Shown piece after piece: positions 1-4,783 of a DNA stretch of 6,079 bases. The position numbers were made by a program, and so were the translations under genes. The notes beneath the pieces are model-generated. The model had not been told where the DNA came from and ran no database searches. It worked only from the letters and a program-made list of their open reading frames with translations. The stretch comes from Nitriliruptoraceae bacterium. GTDB taxonomy: Bacteria > Actinomycetota > Nitriliruptoria > Nitriliruptorales > Nitriliruptoraceae. The number at the start of each line of letters is the position of its first letter. Position 1 is the stretch's first letter. The stretch spans positions 1 to 6,079 of the forward strand of contig SKLC01000204.1 in NCBI GenBank assembly GCA_007123425.1, written 5' to 3'.

Positions 1-434
1 ACCGACGGCGGAGGCTCCTCGAGGATCTTGAGGAAGGCGTTCTGGGCGGCTTCGTTGGCGCGCTCGGCAGCGCTGATGCGCAGCACCCGACGGCGGCCCT
101 CGGTGAGCGTACGGGTGGCCAGCGGCATCCACTCCTCGCGCACATCGTCGACGAGGTAGCTCGCCCCCCGCGGCTCGAGGTCGGCCACGGTGGGATGCAC
201 CCCGCGGGCGATGCGCTGGCAGGTCGAGCAGGTCCCACAGCCCACGTCGGCCGCGGGCGGCTGCTCGCAGTTGAGCGCTGCGGTCAGCGAGCGCACGGCC
301 TGGCGCTGCCCCACGCCGCGCGGCCCGACCAGGAGCCAGGCATGGGCGACCTCGTCGGCGGCCAGTGCCGTGCGCAGCGCGGTGACCGCTGCGGGCTGAC
401 CGAGCACGTCGTCCCAGCTCGCGGAGGAGATCAC
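1..434 (-). CDS. holB: DNA polymerase III subunit delta-prime, N-terminal part (clamp loader)
   Basis: This is the N-terminal 144 codons of the delta-prime subunit of the clamp-loader complex, which places the sliding clamp on DNA; the rest lies beyond the left edge. The protein opens with the family-typical WDDVLGQPAAVTAL, and HAWLLVGPRGVG follows at residues 31-42. The P-loop is degenerate: in GPRGVGQRQ (37-45) the Walker A lysine is Gln43 and the next Ser/Thr is Arg44, fitting a subunit that does not hydrolyse ATP. A zinc module follows, Cys56, Cys66, Cys69 and Cys72 (C-x9-C-x2-C-x2-C). The most diagnostic stretch is AERANEAAQNAFLKILEEPP at 123-142, the conserved clamp-loader helix. The start is GTG at 434-432. 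It shares the bases GTGA with the stop of the upstream thymidylate kinase gene, indicating co-transcription and probable translational coupling. A dnaX product has a similar fold, but the dead P-loop and the position after tmk favour holB. Confidence 0.93.
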   Translation of the reverse strand, partial: MISSASWDDVLGQPAAVTALRTALAADEVAHAWLLVGPRGVGQRQAVRSLTAALNCEQPPAADVGCGTCSTCQRIARGVHPTVADLEPRGASYLVDDVREEWMPLATRTLTEGRRRVLRISAAERANEAAQNAFLKILEEPPPS

Positions 435-2626
435 GGGTGCTCCTGTCCGTCGCCGGCGTCCCGGGCCCGCACCGGGCGGGTGGGTGCGGCCTCGTCGTGG
501 GCATCGGTCGGGGACTGCTCGGGCAGGCGCTCGGTCGGCGGGGGCGGCGGGGGCGGGTCGTCGTCCAGCCCAGGTGGCTCCGCCTCGACCTCGAGCAGCG
601 TGAGGACCGCATCCCGGATCCGCCCGTGCAGCTCCTCGACCGGCTGGCCCGCGTCGACGACGAGGTAGCGCTCGGGGTCGAGATCGGCCAGCCGCCGGAA
701 CGCGCTGTTGACGGTGCGGTGGAACTCCAGCCCGGCGGCCTCGAGCCGGTCGGCGTCGCCGGCGAGCCGGCCGAGGCCCACCGACGGATCGACGTCGAGC
801 AGCACCACCAGGTCCGGCCGCACCCCCGCGGTGGCCCAGGTGTTGAGCTCGGTGATCTGCTCCTTGCCCAGGCCTCGGGCCACCCCCTGGTAGACCACCG
901 ACGAGTCGAGGTACCGGTCGCAGAGGACGACCGCGCCCTGCTCGAGCGCCGGGGCGATCACCTCGTCGACGTGCTGGGCCCGTGCGGCCGCGTACAGCAG
1001 GGCCTCCGCCCGGTCGCCGAGCGCCGGCCCGGCGGGGTCGAGCAGCAGGCCGCGGATCTCCTCGCCCAGATCGGTCCCTCCGGGCTCGCGGGTCACCAGG
1101 GTCTCGTGGCCCGCCCGCTCGATGGCCTTGCGCAGCAGGCGGATCTGGGTCGACTTGCCCGCGCCGTCGCCGCCTTCGAACACGACGAGCCGGCCGTGGC
1201 GGACCTCGAGCACCGCGTTGCCCGGCCCCAGCTCGAGCGCCTGTGCGCTGTCCAGCGAGCGCCGCAGCCACCGGTCGGTGAGCACCGCGCCGACGACCGC
1301 CAGCAGCCCGGCGATGACCAGCGTGAGCCGGACCCCGCCGAGCTGGTAGGGGTAGAAGCCCACGGGGCCCGCCGCGGGCTCGCGGATGGGCTGCTCGACG
1401 CCGAGGATGCCGACCATCAGCGGCCCGGCGACGGTCGCGCCCAGGATCGCGACCCGAACACCGCTGTGGAATGCCGCGAAGGTGCGCCCACGCAGCGCGT
1501 CGACGGTCCGCTCCTGCAGCACCGTGTAGCCGACGATGAAGGCCACCCCGGCGCCGAGGCCCATCAGCGCGCCGGTCACCAGCGCGAGGTCGAGCCGGGG
1601 CATCAGCGCCGAGGCGATCAGTCCTGCGCCCGCCAGGCCGATGCCCGGGGCGAACAGGCGCTCCTTGTCGATCCGGGCCGTCAACGGCCCCGAGGCGACG
1701 AGGCCCACCAGCAGCCCCGTGCCCACCGCGGCGACGAGGGTGCCGAAGGCCTCCGGTCCCGCGTTCAGGATGCGGGCGAACAGCTCGCCGAGCGACATCA
1801 CCACGCCCGCGGAGACGAACGCGATCATCACGCCGACGATCAGCGCGCGGATGATCGGGTGCGAGGTGATGAATGCCAGCCCTTCGCGCAGCTGCGTCCA
1901 CGCCCCCGGGGCCTCGACGTGCTGGACGTGGGTGACCCGCTCCGCGTGCCCGACCCGCAGGCGCGCGAGCAGCGGCGCGGAGATCAGGAAGGACAGGGCG
2001 TTGAACCAGATCGCCAGCGCGATCGGGCGGTTCGCGAGGAAGGTCTCCGGCGGGGCGACCGCGACGGCGAGGCTGACGAAGGCGGCGTAGAGGACGCCCC
2101 CCAGCGGCAGCGTGCCGTAGGTGACGATGAGGTTGACCTGGTTCGCGGCCACCAGCTGGTCGCGGCGGACCAGCCGTGGGAAGACGGCGTCCTTGGCGGG
2201 GGCGAAGAGCGCGGAGAGCACCTCGATGACCAGCGTCGCCAGCAGCAGGGTGAGCAGCTCGTCGGTGAACGGGATCAGCGCCATCACCAGGCCGCGACCG
2301 ATGTCGGCGCCGATCAGCACCCGCTTGCGGTTCCACCGGTCGACGAACACCCCTGCGACCGGGCCCAGCAGCATCGCCGGGATGACCCGTGCGGCCATGA
2401 CCGCACCCAGCGCGAAGGGGGCCGCCCGGGTGGGGCCCATGATCTCGACCGTGAGCGCCAGGATGGCGAGCACGCCGATCCAGTCGCCCAGCGCCGAGGT
2501 GACGGTCGCGAGCGCGAGATTGCGGAAGTCCCGGTTTCGGAACAGCTCGCCATAGTCCGCCGCGGACACCCCGCCGGACAGCGTTTCGCCTCCGGGGTTG
2601 GCGACCCCCGCGCGACCCTCGCTCAT
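431..2626 (-). CDS. tmk: MFS transporter-thymidylate kinase fusion protein
   Basis: A 731-residue two-part protein. Residues about 24-455 form an MFS transporter with about twelve hydrophobic segments. Motif A, GPVAGVFVDRWNRKR, is at 88-102, and QERTVDALRGRTFAAF at 371-386 resembles the EntS-like exporter group. Residues about 476-680 are thymidylate kinase (dTMP + ATP to dTDP + ADP). It has the P-loop EGGDGAGKST at 484-493, REPGGT at 513-518, DRYLDSSVVYQG at 570-581 and a LID-region DADRLE at 624-629. All kinase motifs look intact, so the enzyme is probably active and held at the membrane. A tail of about 45 residues follows, with DDD, seven prolines (691-697) and a polar end. Kinases of this family are usually about 210 residues; I recall a similar membrane fusion in Streptomyces. 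I chose ATG 2626: a GTG at 2692 would add 22 arginine-rich, non-transporter-like residues across a hairpin. The transported substrate cannot be read from the sequence. The stop overlaps the holB start. Confidence 0.9.
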   Translation of the reverse strand: MSEGRAGVANPGGETLSGGVSAADYGELFRNRDFRNLALATVTSALGDWIGVLAILALTVEIMGPTRAAPFALGAVMAARVIPAMLLGPVAGVFVDRWNRKRVLIGADIGRGLVMALIPFTDELLTLLLATLVIEVLSALFAPAKDAVFPRLVRRDQLVAANQVNLIVTYGTLPLGGVLYAAFVSLAVAVAPPETFLANRPIALAIWFNALSFLISAPLLARLRVGHAERVTHVQHVEAPGAWTQLREGLAFITSHPIIRALIVGVMIAFVSAGVVMSLGELFARILNAGPEAFGTLVAAVGTGLLVGLVASGPLTARIDKERLFAPGIGLAGAGLIASALMPRLDLALVTGALMGLGAGVAFIVGYTVLQERTVDALRGRTFAAFHSGVRVAILGATVAGPLMVGILGVEQPIREPAAGPVGFYPYQLGGVRLTLVIAGLLAVVGAVLTDRWLRRSLDSAQALELGPGNAVLEVRHGRLVVFEGGDGAGKSTQIRLLRKAIERAGHETLVTREPGGTDLGEEIRGLLLDPAGPALGDRAEALLYAAARAQHVDEVIAPALEQGAVVLCDRYLDSSVVYQGVARGLGKEQITELNTWATAGVRPDLVVLLDVDPSVGLGRLAGDADRLEAAGLEFHRTVNSAFRRLADLDPERYLVVDAGQPVEELHGRIRDAVLTLLEVEAEPPGLDDDPPPPPPPTERLPEQSPTDAHDEAAPTRPVRARDAGDGQEHP
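440..444 (-). promoter_or_regulatory. Ribosome binding site for holB inside tmk
   Basis: The minus strand reads AGGAG here, five bases before the GTG codon at 434. It lies within the last codons of the thymidylate kinase gene. It is the clearest Shine-Dalgarno match next to a start in this window, and it supports GTG 434 as the holB start despite the overlap with the tmk stop. Confidence 0.7.
537..557 (+). other. G-rich tract opposite the Tmk polyproline codons
   Basis: The plus strand has closely spaced G runs here: GG, GGGGG, GG, GGGGG and GGG, separated by single C bases. It is the complement of CCG/CCC codons for the seven prolines of the Tmk tail. The tract could form a two-layer G-quadruplex on the template strand, but only three runs reach three G, so a stable three-layer structure needs one run to be split. 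The simplest explanation is the polyproline coding itself. Confidence 0.3.
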
Positions 2627-2633
2627 CGGGCTC

Positions 2634-2639
2634 AGCCTA
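2634..2639 (-). promoter_or_regulatory. Possible -10 element of a leaderless promoter for tmk-holB
   Basis: The minus strand reads TAGGCT, which fits TAnnnT, followed by seven bases and then the ATG at 2626. That spacing would put transcription initiation at or next to the A of the start codon, as in leaderless actinobacterial genes. There is no convincing Shine-Dalgarno sequence before this ATG, which agrees. No good -35 match is visible 16-18 bases upstream; the nearest is TCGGAC. The call rests on a short, weak motif. Confidence 0.27.
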
Positions 2640-2660
2640 ACGCGAGCGGCGCCCAGGTCC

Positions 2661-2677
2661 GATGGGCGTGGCCCATC
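2661..2677. repeat. Perfect 7-bp inverted repeat in the acyl-CoA dehydrogenase/tmk gap
   Basis: GATGGGC and GCCCATC are separated by three bases, giving a perfect seven-pair hairpin. It lies 35 bases upstream of the chosen tmk start, in an intergenic stretch of 100 bases. There is no T tract after it on the minus strand, so it is not a classical terminator. With the -10 candidate at 2634-2639, it would sit near the -35 region and could serve as an operator, but nothing else supports that. Confidence 0.35.
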
Positions 2678-2711
2678 CCGCGCGCCGCGCACGGTCGAGC
2701 CGGGACGGGCC

Positions 2712-2738
2712 GGCGCCGACCCTGGGTCAGCCGGCGCC
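2712..2738 (-). terminator. Weak hairpin spanning the acyl-CoA dehydrogenase stop
   Basis: GGCGCCG (2712-2718) and CGGCGCC (2732-2738) can pair as a seven-base stem with a 13-base loop that contains the TGA stop at 2727-2729. No T run follows on the minus strand. Similar GC-rich pairings arise by chance in DNA of this composition, so this is only a possible U-less terminator. Confidence 0.2.
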
Positions 2739-4676
2739 CAGGATCTCGGCGTCGAGCAGCTGTTCGGGGATGCCGAAGCCGTCGACCAGCGCGCCGGCGT
2801 GGGGCCGCAGCTGCTCGCACAGGCGGTTCACGGTCGTGATGATCGACTTCGACCGCTCCCCGGACAGGCGGCCGTGCTCCTGGAACCAGCCGCGGTCGCG
2901 CTCGATCTCGGCCAGCGCATGCAGCGAGCACAGCCGGTCGAGCACCTCACGGGTCTGCATGTCCTCGCAGCGCCGCACCACCCCGTCGAAGGCCTCGAGG
3001 AGGCGCCGCTCGATCTGCGCCCTGGCGGCCGTGAGCACGTGGTCCTGGCAGTCGTTGAACACCTCGAAGGGATCGGCGCCGTCGTCGATCCCCCGCTTGA
3101 GACGGCGCGCCGCACCGGCCAGCAGGTGCTCCTCGCGCCAGCGCAGCAGCTCCACCTGGTACTCGCGGTCGAGCAGGCCGGCATCGTCGTCACGGGTGGG
3201 GACCGCGTCGACGAGCCGCTCCACGAGCTGCCGGGCCGAGGTCTTCTCCACCACGGTGTCCCAGACGCCCTCGGCGACGAAGCGCACCATCCCGAGGGGG
3301 TCGAGGTCACCGAACTGGTCGCGGTAGCCGGTCAGCAGGCCCTTGGCGACCAGCTGCAGCAGGACGGTGTTGTCGCCCTCGAAGGTGGCGAACACGTCCG
3401 TGTCGGCCCGCAGCATCGTGAGCTGGTTCTCGGCGAGGTAGCCGGCCCCACCGCAGGCCTCACGGCAGGTCTGGATCGTGTCGGTGGCGTGCCAGGTCGC
3501 GGCCACCTTCACCCCCGCCGCGGCCGCCTCGAGCTCCCGGCGGTCGTCGAAGGGGTCGGAGTCCGGCCCGAAGCTCTCCCCCATCCAGGCGACGAGCTCC
3601 TGCTGGACCGCGTGCAGGGCGTAGCTGCGCGCCAGCCGTGGCAGCAGGCGGCGCTGGTGGGCGCGGTAGTCGAGGAGCAGCACCTCGTCGTCGGTCCCGG
3701 GCGGGCCGAACTGCCGTCGCCGCTCGGCGTAGCGCACGGCGATGGCCAGCGCGGTCTTCGCGGCGGTGCCCCCGGCCCCGGCGATGCTGACGCGCCCCTG
3801 CACGAGCGTGCCCAGCATCGTGAAGAAGCGGCGGTCGTCGTCCTCGATCGGGCTCTCGTACTCGCCGTCCTCGGTGATGCGCCCGAAGCGGTCGAGCAGG
3901 GCCTCGCGCGGCACCCGGACCTGGCCGAAGGCGAGCCGGCCGTTGTCGACGCCGTTGAGCCCGGCCTTCGGACCGCAGTCCTCGATCGTGACGCCGGGAC
4001 GGGCCCGGCCGGCCGCATCGCGGATGGGGACCAGGATCGCGTGGACCCCGTGGCCCTCGCCGCCGACCTCGAGCTGAGCGAAGACGACGGCCAGGCGGCC
4101 GTGCTCCGCGGCGTTGCCGATGTAGTCCTTGCGCCCCGAGCGGGTCGGCGTGTGGATCACCAGCTGGTCGGCGTCGGGGTCGTAGGTGGCGGTGGTCTCC
4201 AGCGCCTGGACGTTGGAGCCGTGCCCGGTCTCGGTCATCGCGAAACAGCCGGGCAGCTCGAGCGTCAGCGCGTCGGGCAGATACCGCTCGTGGTGGTGGG
4301 TGGTGCCCAGCTGGTGGATCGCGCCCGCGAACAGGCCGAACTGCACCCCCGACTTGACCAGCAGCGACAGGTCGCCCATCGCCAGCGTCTCGAAGGCGGC
4401 CAGCGACCCGGTGAAGTCGCCCCCACCGCCGTACTCGGTCGGGAAGCCGAGCCCGGTGGCGCGCCCGGCGGACAGCTGGCGCGCCCAGGACAGCACCTGC
4501 TCGCGGTAGGTGGCGTGGTCCATGGCGGCCCGCTCGGCCGTCGGCGGCAGCTCGAGGTCACAGAGACGCTCGCGGACCTTGTCGCGCACCTCCTCGTGGG
4601 GCGCGTCGAGCAGGCGCCGCAGGGTGGCACGGTCGGGGCTCGTGGCGGACAGGGCGGTGTCGGTGGAGGCACTCAT
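2727..4676 (-). CDS. Acyl-CoA oxidase-type acyl-CoA dehydrogenase (FAD flavoenzyme)
   Basis: A complete 649-residue enzyme of the acyl-CoA oxidase/dehydrogenase family, which introduces a trans-2 double bond into acyl-CoA in the first step of fatty-acid beta-oxidation. Ordinary acyl-CoA dehydrogenases have about 380-400 residues; this length matches the acyl-CoA oxidase (ACOX) branch, which has a second C-terminal helical domain. Motifs in order: CFAMTETGHGSN at 144-155 (flavin and substrate binding), GPKAGLNGVDNGRLAF at 235-250, YAERRRQFG at 316-324, CREACGGAGYLAEN at 404-417 and TFEGDNTVLLQ at 431-441. Glu433 aligns with the catalytic base of acyl-CoA oxidases. The end, with GRLSGERSK at 602-610 and LCEQLRPHAGALVDGFGI at 619-636, also matches oxidases. 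Whether electrons go to oxygen or to an electron-transfer flavoprotein cannot be read from the sequence, nor can chain-length preference. ATG 4676 has no clear ribosome site and may be leaderless. Gaps of 107 bases upstream and 100 downstream suggest an independent unit. Confidence 0.9.
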   Translation of the reverse strand: MSASTDTALSATSPDRATLRRLLDAPHEEVRDKVRERLCDLELPPTAERAAMDHATYREQVLSWARQLSAGRATGLGFPTEYGGGGDFTGSLAAFETLAMGDLSLLVKSGVQFGLFAGAIHQLGTTHHHERYLPDALTLELPGCFAMTETGHGSNVQALETTATYDPDADQLVIHTPTRSGRKDYIGNAAEHGRLAVVFAQLEVGGEGHGVHAILVPIRDAAGRARPGVTIEDCGPKAGLNGVDNGRLAFGQVRVPREALLDRFGRITEDGEYESPIEDDDRRFFTMLGTLVQGRVSIAGAGGTAAKTALAIAVRYAERRRQFGPPGTDDEVLLLDYRAHQRRLLPRLARSYALHAVQQELVAWMGESFGPDSDPFDDRRELEAAAAGVKVAATWHATDTIQTCREACGGAGYLAENQLTMLRADTDVFATFEGDNTVLLQLVAKGLLTGYRDQFGDLDPLGMVRFVAEGVWDTVVEKTSARQLVERLVDAVPTRDDDAGLLDREYQVELLRWREEHLLAGAARRLKRGIDDGADPFEVFNDCQDHVLTAARAQIERRLLEAFDGVVRRCEDMQTREVLDRLCSLHALAEIERDRGWFQEHGRLSGERSKSIITTVNRLCEQLRPHAGALVDGFGIPEQLLDAEILGAG

Positions 4677-4684
4677 GGCCGGGG

Positions 4685-4690
4685 ACTATG
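4685..4690 (-). promoter_or_regulatory. Possible -10 element of a leaderless promoter for the acyl-CoA dehydrogenase
   Basis: The minus strand reads CATAGT, four of six matches to TATAAT, then eight GC-only bases and the ATG at 4676. This is one of the few A/T-containing spots in the gap and has leaderless-type spacing. No Shine-Dalgarno sequence is present. No recognisable -35 element is seen at the expected distance. Confidence 0.22.
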
Positions 4691-4715
4691 CCAGCATCGG
4701 CACCACCGACGCGTT

Positions 4716-4727
4716 GGCCACATGGCC
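4716..4727. repeat. Short inverted repeat upstream of the acyl-CoA dehydrogenase
   Basis: GGCCA and TGGCC are separated by CA, making a perfect five-base inverted repeat about 45 bases before the start codon. The position is compatible with an operator, for example for a TetR-type regulator of fatty-acid genes, but no regulator is encoded here and a motif this short is common in GC-rich DNA. Confidence 0.18.
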
Positions 4728-4745
4728 GAGGCGCGCACCCATCCA

Positions 4746-4777
4746 CGGCCCCGAGCGGCTCCGAGCAGCCGGGGCCG
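4746..4777 (-). terminator. Hairpin after topA, probable U-less terminator
   Basis: CGGCCCCG and CGGGGCCG form a perfect eight-pair, all-GC stem (4746-4753 with 4770-4777) around a 16-base loop. Read on the minus strand, the stem begins six bases after the topA stop codon at 4784-4786. No T run follows, which is common for actinobacterial intrinsic terminators. It would separate topA from the downstream acyl-CoA dehydrogenase gene. Confidence 0.45.
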
Positions 4778-4783
4778 GGGCGG

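Noticed and set aside
2627..2692. Upstream GTG start for the tmk fusion at 2692
   Set aside because: It would add 22 residues rich in Arg, Gly and Pro that look like translated intergenic DNA and would cover the hairpin at 2661-2677. ATG 2626 begins just before transporter-like sequence.
437..2839. 800-residue open frame on the plus strand opposite the MFS-tmk gene
   Set aside because: It is antisense to a gene with clear protein motifs. Its product is full of Arg, Gly, Asp and Gln with no recognisable domain, as expected for the reverse frame of very GC-rich coding DNA.
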